A stretch of 64,000 nt of DNA, taken from NCBI GenBank assembly GCA_028281165.1, contig JANQKI010000172.1:1-64000 (forward strand), given 5' to 3'. This document shows positions 44,385-52,717 of the stretch, piece after piece. The translations under genes and the position numbers were made by a program. Each line of letters opens with the position of its first letter. Position 1 is the first letter of the stretch. This stretch comes from Opitutaceae bacterium (lineage in GTDB: Bacteria; Verrucomicrobiota; Verrucomicrobiia; Opitutales; Opitutaceae). The notes beneath the pieces were generated by a model, which did not search any database, was not told where the DNA came from, and saw only the letters and a list, made by a program, of their open reading frames with translations.

Positions 44385-45818
44385 ATGAACAAGACACTGC
44401 TTCTAATCCTCGTCGACTTTCTTCTTTTGACCATTCTCTCTCTTACCAAATGGGATGAGGAGCGCTCTGAATCTTCTTCATCGGAGATCAATCCGGAAAC
44501 AAGCGTCGCGACCATGGCGGTTATGGAGCAGGATTTATTGGATACACTAACAAGCAGCCTGCAAGAGGAGCAGTCTACACAAGAATTGCTGGCCCAGCAG
44601 ATGAAAGAAAGAGAGGCCGAGCTAGCCCGACGCGAGGAGGCTATCCAAAACCTGCAATCGAGTCTCCAAACCACCCAGGATAGCGAAGCGGCGTTGAAGA
44701 AGGAAAGAACCGAGCTACAGCAGCAATACGAGCAGACACAACTAAGCGTAAGCGAGCTGCAGAGCAAATACGATCAGCTCAATGTGGAGGCTCGGCAAAC
44801 GGAAGCTCAATCGCGAATGCTTCAAGAAGAGCTCGACTCTAAACTAAAGGAAATCGAAGCCAAAGCCAAAGCATTGTCTGAAGCCGAGCAAACCATAGTT
44901 CAATCTCAACAGCGTATCCAGGAACTGAATATAGATGTGCGTGTTGCCAAGGAAGAGTCAAAATATCTGCAGCAGAATGTGGATATGCTTCGTGTCGAGG
45001 TGCAAGCCGAACGCGAGGATAGAATAAAAGCCCAGGAACAGGCCGGTCTGATGGCGGAAAGCGTGTCGCAGCTCGCAGAGAAATCGGAAGACATCCGAGA
45101 GGAGATTCGTTCCAATACTCCTATAAACGCCAATCAGATTTTCAACGACTACCTCGCCAACCGAGTTCAAGCTTCGTTCGTATCCGAAGTCTTCTCGCGG
45201 GGGAGGGTGGTGCAGGAAGATGATGAGACGACAACCATCTTTGTGTCGGATGGACAGGATATCTTTGCCATTGCCCATCTAGATTATACACCCCTTGGGT
45301 TATCTCGGAATCCAGCGGGGTTTCGTCAGGTGACATCGATTTTGGAGCAAGCTGGAAAAATCTATTCTCCAAGCCGACTCTCGTTCCTTGCCTTGGACCC
45401 TCGAGTGGCGGCAGTTCCCGTACCCAAAGAAAAAGCGCAGGAGCTTGGCGGTTCGATCTACTATACTGCGATTGAGCCTTTCAAGTTTTCCGAGGCTGTA
45501 TTGATAAACGCGCGAGGAAACTATTATGGCGAGGTAGAGTTCAAGCTCGATGCTGATACTCCGGGCTACGTGAAAATGCAGTCCAAGATTTTCAGTTCCC
45601 TCTTTGGCGAGTTTTCTCCTTCCACGGGAGATCTTGTTTTTTCTAAAACAGGCGAGATGCTGGGAATTATGGTCGATCGTCGCTATTGCGCATTGATCAG
45701 CAATCTAATTGTTAAAGAATCAATTCCTCTCAGCCAGCGATTTCAAAATAGAGAACTGGTTAACGCGATTTCGTCGTTAAGATCCCGGTACGATCTTCTT
45801 CCAACTGAGGTGCGCTAG
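44385..45818 (+). CDS. Coiled-coil membrane protein with a buried Asp helix and protease-like C-terminus
   Basis: Not recognised as a named family. The 477-residue product begins with a single membrane helix MNKTLLLILVDFLLLTILSL, in which Asp11 lies in the hydrophobic stretch, as in the B subunits MotB and ExbD. A long coiled coil follows (about 45-240, very rich in Gln, Glu and Lys). The C-terminal ~225 residues are a folded beta-rich domain. Its end (TGDLVFSKTGEMLGIMV, about 414-430) resembles the last strands of chymotrypsin-like proteases, but I see no catalytic triad. There is no OmpA-like peptidoglycan-binding domain. It lies 8 bases after its presumed partner. Confidence 0.65.
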   Translation: MNKTLLLILVDFLLLTILSLTKWDEERSESSSSEINPETSVATMAVMEQDLLDTLTSSLQEEQSTQELLAQQMKEREAELARREEAIQNLQSSLQTTQDSEAALKKERTELQQQYEQTQLSVSELQSKYDQLNVEARQTEAQSRMLQEELDSKLKEIEAKAKALSEAEQTIVQSQQRIQELNIDVRVAKEESKYLQQNVDMLRVEVQAEREDRIKAQEQAGLMAESVSQLAEKSEDIREEIRSNTPINANQIFNDYLANRVQASFVSEVFSRGRVVQEDDETTTIFVSDGQDIFAIAHLDYTPLGLSRNPAGFRQVTSILEQAGKIYSPSRLSFLALDPRVAAVPVPKEKAQELGGSIYYTAIEPFKFSEAVLINARGNYYGEVEFKLDADTPGYVKMQSKIFSSLFGEFSPSTGDLVFSKTGEMLGIMVDRRYCALISNLIVKESIPLSQRFQNRELVNAISSLRSRYDLLPTEVR

Positions 45819-45826
45819 AAAGCCAC

Positions 45827-46297
45827 TTAGCTGCAGATTCTTTCCAGATCTTCCCGGTTGTAGCGGAGCAATCGCCATTCGTCCATCAGATTGGCGCCGT
45901 GTTGCTTGTAGAAATCAAGGGCTGGCTCGTTCCAGTCTAGAGCCATCCATTCCATACGACCGCAATCTTCTTCGTAAGCGATCCTAGCGACCATTTGAAA
46001 AAGCGTTTTGCCATAACCCTTGCCCCTGTAATCAGGTTTTACATACAAATCTTCCAGATAGATTCCCGGCTTGCCGATGAAGGTCGAGAAGTTGTAGAAA
46101 AAAATCGCATAGCCTACGGGAGTTTCATCTTGAGTTGCAATAAGCGCTCTCGCCACCGAATTCTTCTCAAATAGATGCTTTTCCAGTCTTTCTTCCGTGA
46201 CTTCTAGCTGGTGCGTTAGATTCTCGTATTCCGCGATCCCTCTAATCATTTCCATGATGGCGGGAATGTCGCCTTTCTCCGCATGTTTCGTTGCCAT
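45827..46297 (-). CDS. GNAT-family N-acetyltransferase (diamine acetyltransferase-like)
   Basis: A 156-residue GNAT enzyme. The acetyl-CoA site is YVKPDYRGKGYGKTLF (about residues 86-101). The start ATKHAEKGDIPAIMEMIRGIAEYENL, together with GIYLEDLYV and ALDWNEPALDFYKQHGA, is close to spermidine/spermine or thialysine N-acetyltransferases, so a small amine substrate is likely. It converges with the coiled-coil gene (8 bases between stops) and is divergent from the sulfatase-like gene. Confidence 0.9.
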   Translation of the reverse strand: MATKHAEKGDIPAIMEMIRGIAEYENLTHQLEVTEERLEKHLFEKNSVARALIATQDETPVGYAIFFYNFSTFIGKPGIYLEDLYVKPDYRGKGYGKTLFQMVARIAYEEDCGRMEWMALDWNEPALDFYKQHGANLMDEWRLLRYNREDLERICS

Positions 46298-46354
46298 GCC
46301 TTCTTCTCCTCTAAACCATCTTCCTTGTCCAGCATTAGCTAGGACAGAAAAATC

Positions 46355-47557
46355 ATGACTGATTCTAGTTCAAAGATGCCAGAAATCGTTGTTGTCCTTA
46401 CAACCCAATGGCGAGGCCAAGCTTTCGGCTATGCTGGGGATCCCAATGCTACTACGCCATGTTTAGATGCTCTGGCAGAGGACTCGATTGATTGTTTTCA
46501 AACGGTTACGCCTCATCCCTTTGGAGTTTTTGCCAGAGCTGCTTTTCTAACGGGGATTCCCTGTCCTGACAACGGAATTTGCGATTACTACGATTCGCTT
46601 CCGTCGCATGTTATAACTCTTGCTCATTGCTTTTCGGCCCTTGATTACGAAACGGCGTTTTTTGGTAAATGGCAGTTGTATCAGAGAGATCCTAACGCTC
46701 TTGTTGTTGGAGAAGAACATGCTCGTATACGTGTACCGGATACGTATCGAGGAGGTTTCGATTTCTGGGAAGGCTTTGAGGGAGGTTTTCTACTCAACGA
46801 TTGCTATTTTCATGGATCAAATATCGAGGAGCCAACGATTATTGAGGGCTATCAATCCGACGTCATTATAGATCGATTTATTGAATACAAAAATAATAGA
46901 GAAGCAGCATCCAACTGTTTCTCCGTTTTGAGTTTCGATGCGCCGCATCCTCCTTATGGAGCTTCGGCTCCTGACGTCGGAGCAATCGATCCTCAAGCTA
47001 TTTTATTAGATGCGAGTGTTCCTGAAGACGCGGATATCCGTAATGTCGCTCGAAAAGAGCTCGGCGGCTACTATCGTCACATCCAGGCTACGGATCGAGC
47101 CATAGGCCGCTTGATTGAATTTCTGAAAACGCGAGATTGGGAAAACACGCTTTTCGTTTTCACTTCGGTCCACGGCGATATGCATGGCGCGCACGGGCTT
47201 TTCAGAAAAGGCTGGCCTCACGAGCAGTCGGTTCGCATTCCAATGCTGATCTCTTGGCCGAAAGTATTCAAAATTCCGAGACGCGATCCTTTGCTCATGT
47301 CCTTACTAGACCTGGGACCAACTTTACTGGGCTTGGCCAAAGTAAAAGGTTCTGCAAGCTCTCCGGCGGAAATGAAGGGCAAGGATCTAAGCGAGCCTCT
47401 GATGCTGAGAGCGGAGGGGCCTGGCTATCAGACGATTTCCATGCCAACCGTTCCGCCGTTTGAGAAGCAATGTCCTTATGTCTGGAGAGCGAGGCGAACC
47501 ATCGAATGGACAGATGTGGAACCCGAAAAAGAAAGTCCTTTCGCGCTAGACCATTAA
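46355..47557 (+). CDS. Sulfatase-fold protein lacking key catalytic residues
   Basis: The 400-residue product keeps the sulfatase scaffold: QAFGYAGDPNATTPCLDALA near the start, RAAFLTG, FFGKW (about 102-106), FDAPHPPYGA, and SVHGDMHGAHGLFRKGWPHEQSVRIPMLI. The active-site positions differ. Where CxPSR provides the formylglycine, it has GVFAR (57-61), so the nucleophile is Gly. The N-terminal metal Asp (in TDQQR-like segments) is Thr17, and the Asp of SDHG is Val272. It is probably a pseudoenzyme, perhaps binding sulfated or phosphorylated ligands. There is no signal peptide. No anaerobic maturase is nearby. Confidence 0.8.
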   Translation: MTDSSSKMPEIVVVLTTQWRGQAFGYAGDPNATTPCLDALAEDSIDCFQTVTPHPFGVFARAAFLTGIPCPDNGICDYYDSLPSHVITLAHCFSALDYETAFFGKWQLYQRDPNALVVGEEHARIRVPDTYRGGFDFWEGFEGGFLLNDCYFHGSNIEEPTIIEGYQSDVIIDRFIEYKNNREAASNCFSVLSFDAPHPPYGASAPDVGAIDPQAILLDASVPEDADIRNVARKELGGYYRHIQATDRAIGRLIEFLKTRDWENTLFVFTSVHGDMHGAHGLFRKGWPHEQSVRIPMLISWPKVFKIPRRDPLLMSLLDLGPTLLGLAKVKGSASSPAEMKGKDLSEPLMLRAEGPGYQTISMPTVPPFEKQCPYVWRARRTIEWTDVEPEKESPFALDH

Positions 47558-47583
47558 AAATTCTCTGATATATCGATTGAGCT

Positions 47584-48090
47584 ATGAATGTAAGCGAATC
47601 TCTCGAGGCAGCGATCAATCGGCAAATAGGATGCGAGTTTTCCGCAGCTCACTGCTACCTTTCCATGGCCTCCTATTTTGAGCGCGTTGCCTACGATGGT
47701 TTTGCGGCTTGGATGCATTTGCAAAGCAATGAAGAACGCCTGCATGCCATGAAATTCTACGAGTATCTTCTCGATCGAGGCGGCGTGGTTCAACTCCCAG
47801 CTATTGAGGCTCCTCGCTATGAATATGGTTCTCCTCTCGAAGTTTTCGAAGCTAGTCTCGAGCAGGAGAACGACGTCTCAAAGAGCATCTATTCGCTTTA
47901 CAAACTGGCTATGGATGAAGGCGACTACGCTACGGTTTCGTTTCTCAAGTGGTTCATCGATGAGCAGGTTGAAGAAGAGAAATCCGTCGGCGACATGATC
48001 GATAAACTCAAACGAGCGGGCGATAATCCTGAAGCGATTCTCTTGCTTGATCGCTATGCGTCCGAGCGAAAACCGGAATCAGAGGATTAG
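47584..48090 (+). CDS. Ferritin
   Basis: A 168-residue non-haem ferritin that stores iron in a 24-subunit shell in the cytoplasm. The four-helix bundle and ferroxidase ligands are visible: the first Glu in INRQIGCEFSAAHCYLSMA (about residue 18), EERLHAMKFYEYL (Glu-x-x-His, about 50-54), Glu in ASLEQENDVSKSI, and Gln in IDEQVEEEKSV. The start ATG follows a short gap after the sulfatase-like gene. A 193-base gap separates it from the flagellar operon. Confidence 0.93.
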   Translation: MNVSESLEAAINRQIGCEFSAAHCYLSMASYFERVAYDGFAAWMHLQSNEERLHAMKFYEYLLDRGGVVQLPAIEAPRYEYGSPLEVFEASLEQENDVSKSIYSLYKLAMDEGDYATVSFLKWFIDEQVEEEKSVGDMIDKLKRAGDNPEAILLLDRYASERKPESED

Positions 48091-48283
48091 ATTAATTCCG
48101 ACAGCTTGCTCTTTTGGTTGCTGTCAATGTTTCCTTCGTGGCTTCCAACTGCCCTAGGCAATATCTGCCCTTGGTATGGTTTGCATCGGGAGGTCTACAA
48201 AAGTAAATTTTTTAAACTGTTAATAATCAATGGCTTAATTAGGAAAAAATGAGCCTAGGCATGGGCTTTGCTTAGCGCATGGC
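48091..48283. promoter_or_regulatory. Region expected to hold the flagellar operon promoter
   Basis: The flagellar operon most likely starts within this 193-base gap. It contains an imperfect GACAGC/GCTGTC hairpin just after ferritin and an AT-rich stretch (AATTTTTTAAACTGTTAATAAT) about 50 bases before flgB. I could not find a good sigma-54 or sigma-28 site. Confidence 0.35.
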
Positions 48284-48667
48284 ATGATCGATGAGACGCT
48301 CATGCTCGAGAACTATTCTATTGCCAAGAAGCTTCTCGATGTTGCCCATGCCAAACACCAGGCCATTGCCAGTAACATTTCCAATGTTGAGACGCCTGGT
48401 TACAAACGGCAGGACATCAACGTCGATTTTGACGCTCAACTACGGAAATTAGCTCAGAATGATGATGTCCAGAGCATTCAGAATCTCGACTTTCAGGTAA
48501 TCACCGATCTCGCCACTCCGTCAGTCCGAGCGGATGGCAACAACGTCCAGCTCGATAAAGAGCTGCTGAACATGAGCCAAAACTCGGTTCAGTACGAATA
48601 TCTCACCAACTACGTCTCCAATTCGCTCAAGCAGATTGAGACGGCCATCAAGGGACAAGTGGTTTAA
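48284..48667 (+). CDS. flgB: Flagellar basal-body rod protein FlgB
   Basis: FlgB is a proximal rod subunit, exported by the flagellar type III apparatus. The 127-residue product has the rod N-terminal signature KHQAIASNISNVETPGYKRQ (about 24-43) and the helical C-terminus NSVQYEYLTNYVSNSLKQIETAIKG. It opens the operon. The upstream ATG at 48280 is out of frame, so ATG 48284 is preferred. Confidence 0.94.
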   Translation: MIDETLMLENYSIAKKLLDVAHAKHQAIASNISNVETPGYKRQDINVDFDAQLRKLAQNDDVQSIQNLDFQVITDLATPSVRADGNNVQLDKELLNMSQNSVQYEYLTNYVSNSLKQIETAIKGQVV

Positions 48668-48683
48668 ACAGGAGATCGCCGCC

Positions 48684-49109
48684 GTGAATTTGATGCCAGG
48701 ACTTGAAGCCACCTCATCCGCTTTGCAAGCGGAGAAAATGAGGTTGGACATTATCGGCCAGAACATCGCGAACGCTCAAACCACAAGCGGCCCCGATGGC
48801 AAGCCATATGCCAGACAGGTGGTTTCGTTTGAAGCCAAACTTATGGAGATGGGAACCTCCAATGGCGAGACAACAAAAGGATATGGAGTAGGGATTCGTA
48901 GTATAACAGAGGATACATCTAAAGGACCTCTCGTATACAATCCAGGGCATCCTGACGCCGATGACCAAGGGATGGTCCGCCTGCCCAACGTTAACATTAC
49001 TCATGAAATGGTGGACTTGATCGCCACCTCTCGAGCCTACGAGGCGAACCTGCAAGTCGTTCGTACGGCCAAACAGCTCGCGTCTCACGCCCTGAAGATG
49101 GGCAAGTAA
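48684..49109 (+). CDS. flgC: Flagellar basal-body rod protein FlgC
   Basis: FlgC is the second proximal rod subunit. I chose GTG 48684 because it lies 9 bases after AGGAG (48670-48674) and gives VNLMPGLEATSSALQAEKMR, which aligns with the usual FlgC beginning. The in-frame ATG 48636 lies inside flgB and would add 16 non-rod residues; ATG 48693 is another option. The 141-residue product has LDIIGQNIANAQTTSGPDGKPYARQ and the C-terminal NVNITHEMVDLIATSRAYEAN motif. Confidence 0.92.
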   Translation: MNLMPGLEATSSALQAEKMRLDIIGQNIANAQTTSGPDGKPYARQVVSFEAKLMEMGTSNGETTKGYGVGIRSITEDTSKGPLVYNPGHPDADDQGMVRLPNVNITHEMVDLIATSRAYEANLQVVRTAKQLASHALKMGK

Positions 49110-49151
49110 TTATATCTGTACCTATTTTTCCAATACTAACACCACAAGATT

Positions 49152-49535
49152 ATGATTGACCAAATTTCACAACTCGGAGCTGGCGGCATGCAGCAGGATC
49201 TGGTTGGCATGATGAAGGATGCTCAGGCCAAGGCTCTTGAGGAGATCAAGTCCAATCCAGAATTCGCCAATCCTGCCATTGACGACCCTAATCGGTTAGG
49301 AGGAAGTGGCCGTCCGGGCGCCTTTGACAATATGCTGGGCAATCTTGTCAAGGAAGTGGATGACAAGATCAAGGTTTCCAGAGGCGAAGCCAACAAGGTG
49401 CTCCTTGGGGAATCGGACAACATTCACCAATCGATGATCGCTTCGCAAGAGTCGGGGCTGGCTTTCACCTTACTGGTCGAGGTCCGCAATAAACTGGTTC
49501 AGTCCTACCAGGAGCTGATGAGAATGCCTGTGTAG
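49152..49535 (+). CDS. fliE: Flagellar hook-basal body complex protein FliE
   Basis: FliE joins the MS ring to the proximal rod. The 127-residue protein is helical, and its last 60 residues carry the family signature (VLLGESDNIHQSMIASQESGL, VEVRNKLVQSYQELMRMPV). The N-terminal half includes a glycine/glutamine linker. It is placed between flgC and fliF as in most operons of the flgB-flgC-fliE-fliF type. Confidence 0.92.
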   Translation: MIDQISQLGAGGMQQDLVGMMKDAQAKALEEIKSNPEFANPAIDDPNRLGGSGRPGAFDNMLGNLVKEVDDKIKVSRGEANKVLLGESDNIHQSMIASQESGLAFTLLVEVRNKLVQSYQELMRMPV

Positions 49536-49555
49536 CGAATTGATGGAGACAGAAG

Positions 49556-51127
49556 ATGAACGATCTTGTAAATCAGTTTAAAGAGCTTTGGGGACCGCTT
49601 GGAACGAATCAGAAGATTTCGCTGATTCTTGCTTCCGGTCTTGTGTCATTGGCCATGATCGCGATGATGATCTGGGCCGCTCAACCAGATATGCAGCTTC
49701 TTTACGGCAATCTTTCTACCGAAGAAGCAGGAGAGATTGCTTCCAAGCTTGAGGCCAAAGGAATCGCTCACGAGTTCAAAGCTGGTGGATCTTCCATCTA
49801 CGTTGACTCGGGCAAAGTCTATGATTTGCGGGCCCAGTTAAGCGCCGAGGGCATCGTTCCAAATGGAACGGGACCAGGTCTCGAGCTTTTCGATAAAGGT
49901 AATTTCGGGATCAGCGACTTCGCTCAACGTGTTAATTTCAATCGAGCGATAAAGGGTGAATTAGAGCGAACGATAAGTCGTTTCAAAGGCGTTACCTCTG
50001 CCCACGTGATGGTAGTGATGCCTTCCAATCAGCTGGTCATCGCTCGTAATGATCAGGACAATCCTACGGCTTCTGTGATGGTCGAAACCTCTGGAGGGCT
50101 TGCTTTGCCGGCGGTAAATTCCATCCGTCATTTAGTCGCCAATTCCGTACAGGGTCTGGTTGCTGAAAACGTCGTGGTCGTGGATAGTTTCGGTAAAACC
50201 TTGAGCGAAGAACTTCAAGACGACGGTCTAGGCGGAGGGCTTACAACCGCTCTGATTCGTTATCGTAAGAACACGGAGTCTTATTTCACCCATAAGGTCC
50301 AAACGGTTCTGGATCGCGTATTGGGGCCTGGTCAGTCAGAGGTGCTTGTAGCGGTTGACGTGGATACAACCTCAGTCACAACGACACAGACTACCTTTGA
50401 TCCAGATAGCCAAGTTGCTCGTTCTTCGAATTCACAGAAAACAAAGACCGAGACGACCGAGAGTAGCGGAAACGGTGGAGGTCCAGCGGGAATTGATGCG
50501 AATCTACCCAATCAAGCTCCTGGGATAGTGACTCCTGTAGTTTCAAATTCGGATACAAGCGAAACCAAGGATGAGGAATTCGAGATAAATTCGATGGAAA
50601 GTATCAGTATCCAAAATCCAGGGGATATTAAGAAAGTCACCGCGTCGCTTCTTGTTGCGAAGCGCTATAAAACGGATGGCCAGAACCAGGTAGCCGATCC
50701 GCGTACGCCCGAGGAACTTGATGAATTGCGCCGCATTGTGGTCAACGCGTTGGGCATCGACAATCAGAACCCGGACGACGTTACCGTTAAGGAAATGGAT
50801 TTCGCGCCCAATCCGCTTCAGTACAGCGCTGATGTTGTTGAGCGCAGTCTGAAAATGGATCAATGGATCGGCATCGCCAAGACAGCGCTGGGAGCGCTTC
50901 TCGGCATTGGCGTCGTTATGTTTTTCTTGAAAATGCTCAAAAACAACCAGCCTGAGCAAATCTCTGTCGAGGTGCTAAAGCCCGAGCAGATGCTGCAAGC
51001 CAGCAAGCTTGATGACACGAGCGTGGTTACGCCGGAGATGTTGAACGAACTCATCAGGCAAAAGCCTGCCAACATAGGAGTGACGCTCCGAGAATGGATC
51101 GGAGATCCCGAAACAGCGAATAAGTAG
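49556..51127 (+). CDS. fliF: Flagellar MS-ring protein FliF
   Basis: FliF forms the inner-membrane MS ring that anchors the rod and C ring. The 523-residue product has an N-terminal membrane helix (about 22-43, KISLILASGLVSLAMIAMMIW) and YscJ/FliF ring-building motifs (LYGNLSTEEAGEIASKLEAKGI, RAQLSAEGIVPNGTGPG, RAIKGELERTISRFKGVTSAHV). A low-complexity loop follows (about 275-345), then a second membrane helix (about 440-462) and the C-terminal FliG-binding tail. Confidence 0.95.
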   Translation: MNDLVNQFKELWGPLGTNQKISLILASGLVSLAMIAMMIWAAQPDMQLLYGNLSTEEAGEIASKLEAKGIAHEFKAGGSSIYVDSGKVYDLRAQLSAEGIVPNGTGPGLELFDKGNFGISDFAQRVNFNRAIKGELERTISRFKGVTSAHVMVVMPSNQLVIARNDQDNPTASVMVETSGGLALPAVNSIRHLVANSVQGLVAENVVVVDSFGKTLSEELQDDGLGGGLTTALIRYRKNTESYFTHKVQTVLDRVLGPGQSEVLVAVDVDTTSVTTTQTTFDPDSQVARSSNSQKTKTETTESSGNGGGPAGIDANLPNQAPGIVTPVVSNSDTSETKDEEFEINSMESISIQNPGDIKKVTASLLVAKRYKTDGQNQVADPRTPEELDELRRIVVNALGIDNQNPDDVTVKEMDFAPNPLQYSADVVERSLKMDQWIGIAKTALGALLGIGVVMFFLKMLKNNQPEQISVEVLKPEQMLQASKLDDTSVVTPEMLNELIRQKPANIGVTLREWIGDPETANK

Positions 51128-51129
51128 TT

Positions 51130-52143
51130 ATGCCTTTCGGAACTTCATATCAGAATTATACACGCGTCCAAAAGTTGGCTCTTTTCCTAGTCGTCATCGG
51201 ACCAGAGGCGGCCGCTCACGTTCTCAAGCAATTTGAAGACGAGAGCATCGAGGCGATCTGTAAGGAGATGACTAAAATCTCCGCTATCGAAGAGGAGGAG
51301 CAGAGGCAGGCCATAGAGGAATTTTCATCCGTTATACTTTCTAGCTACAGCTCTCTTTTGGGCGGTCCGCTCTACACGCGAAAGACTTTGGAAATCGCTA
51401 AAGGCGATTTCAAGGCGACCAGCATCCTTGAACGCATTGCTCCTACCAGCAACTCGGCTGAGGTTATCAAGGAAATCGAGCAGATGGAGCCTCGCCAGAT
51501 CTTCAACATGATCAAGACCGAGCAAGCTCAGACCATCGCTTTCGTGCTATCCTATCTAGAAAAGGACAAGGCCGGACCTATTTTGGGCATGTTCAATCAA
51601 GACATACGCGAGGAGGTAATCGAACGTCTTGGCATGATGGAGCCTACCTCCCTTGAACTCATCAACAAGGTGGCCAATTCCTTGAGTAAGAATTTGGATA
51701 CAAAACAGAAGACCACCATGAATCGTAGCGGAGGTGTTCGCATGGTGGCCGATCTGCTCAATACTTTGGAGAAGGAAGACAGCAAGGCGATTCTGGCCAA
51801 TATCGAGGAGCGCAACCCGACATTGGGAACAGAGATTCGCAAAAAGATGTTCAGCTTCGAAGATCTGATTCGTCTCGAGCTCCCGGATTTGCAACGTATC
51901 ATGCGCGAGGTGGATTCTGGCGATCTGACTGTGGCCTTGAAGTCGGCTACCGATCATCTGAGGGACAGCATTCTCCAGGCGGTTTCGAAGCGCGCTGCGG
52001 AAACCTTGCTCGAAGAATTGGAAATGATGGGACCGGTCAAGCTTACCGAGGTGGAGGCGGCCCAAGAACGCGTCATTCAGGTGGTGCGCCGTTTGGAAGA
52101 ACAGGAGGAAATCAGCCTAGATGGTGGCGGTCAAACAGTCTAA
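51130..52143 (+). CDS. fliG: Flagellar motor switch protein FliG
   Basis: FliG is the rotor protein contacted by the stators. The 337-residue sequence has the N-terminal FliF-binding domain (KLALFLVVIGPEAAAHVLKQF), the middle domain (EQAQTIAFVLSYLEKDKAG), and the C-terminal torque helix with the charged residues expected (RKKMFSFEDLIRLELPDLQRIMREVD). Two bases separate it from fliF, and its end overlaps fliH by 23 bases. Confidence 0.96.
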   Translation: MPFGTSYQNYTRVQKLALFLVVIGPEAAAHVLKQFEDESIEAICKEMTKISAIEEEEQRQAIEEFSSVILSSYSSLLGGPLYTRKTLEIAKGDFKATSILERIAPTSNSAEVIKEIEQMEPRQIFNMIKTEQAQTIAFVLSYLEKDKAGPILGMFNQDIREEVIERLGMMEPTSLELINKVANSLSKNLDTKQKTTMNRSGGVRMVADLLNTLEKEDSKAILANIEERNPTLGTEIRKKMFSFEDLIRLELPDLQRIMREVDSGDLTVALKSATDHLRDSILQAVSKRAAETLLEELEMMGPVKLTEVEAAQERVIQVVRRLEEQEEISLDGGGQTV

Positions 52144-52717
52144 GAGCGAGCTTGCCCTGGACGCGTCTTTGGTTGGACTTTCCATCGCCTACGACGGAAA
52201 GCCAAAGATCGACTCCGCTGCTCACGAAAAAGCTATCGATGAGGCGTATCGAAAAGGCTATGACGAAGCGAGCGCTCAATACACAGAGCAGATCGTAGAA
52301 TTTCGAGCGGAAGTAAACGCCCTGCGTGAAAACACGTTTTCTCTCCTTGAAGAGAAGTTCGCCAAGATTCAAGCAGAGGCCAAGGAAGCCTTAATGTCTC
52401 TCGTCTTCCAAGGGGTTGCTCGCGCGTTGGGTGGATTTGAAATGACGCAAGAAGCTGTTCTGGCTATTGTGGAAACCATTATCGATGAATCTGGACTGAA
52501 CGAGGAGAAGATGGAGATTCGTATCCATTCATCGGATCTTAAGCTTTTGGAAGAAATCGAACCTCAGCTCAAAGCTCGTCATCCAGGGCTTGGTTTTGTT
52601 AACGATGATACATTGAACCGAGGCGATTGTGTCCTCAACAGCCGGTTTGGCAAGGTGGATGGTTTGATGTCAACAAAGCTGGATAAGCTTAGGGAGAGCT
52701 TGAAACCTGCCGAATGA
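52121..52717 (+). CDS. fliH: Flagellar assembly protein FliH
   Basis: FliH is the export stator that regulates the ATPase FliI. The 198-residue product has a charged N-terminal part, the coiled-coil region (EKAIDEAYRKGYDEASAQYTEQ), and a C-terminal FliI-binding domain (LEEIEPQLKARHPGLGFVND). No later ATG gives a plausible start, so the 23-base overlap with fliG is accepted. Its stop overlaps fliI by 4 bases (ATGA). Confidence 0.88.
   Translation: MVAVKQSKSELALDASLVGLSIAYDGKPKIDSAAHEKAIDEAYRKGYDEASAQYTEQIVEFRAEVNALRENTFSLLEEKFAKIQAEAKEALMSLVFQGVARALGGFEMTQEAVLAIVETIIDESGLNEEKMEIRIHSSDLKLLEEIEPQLKARHPGLGFVNDDTLNRGDCVLNSRFGKVDGLMSTKLDKLRESLKPAE

Noticed and set aside
42670-45818. A Zorya anti-phage system (ZorA/ZorB)
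   Set aside because: The second protein lacks an OmpA-like domain, the first lacks the long ZorA tail, and no ZorC/ZorD/ZorE-type genes are adjacent.
48171-48186. A sigma-54-like TTGGTATGGTTTGCAT upstream of flgB
   Set aside because: GG and GC are separated by 8 bases where a sigma-54 promoter needs 10, so the spacing is wrong.
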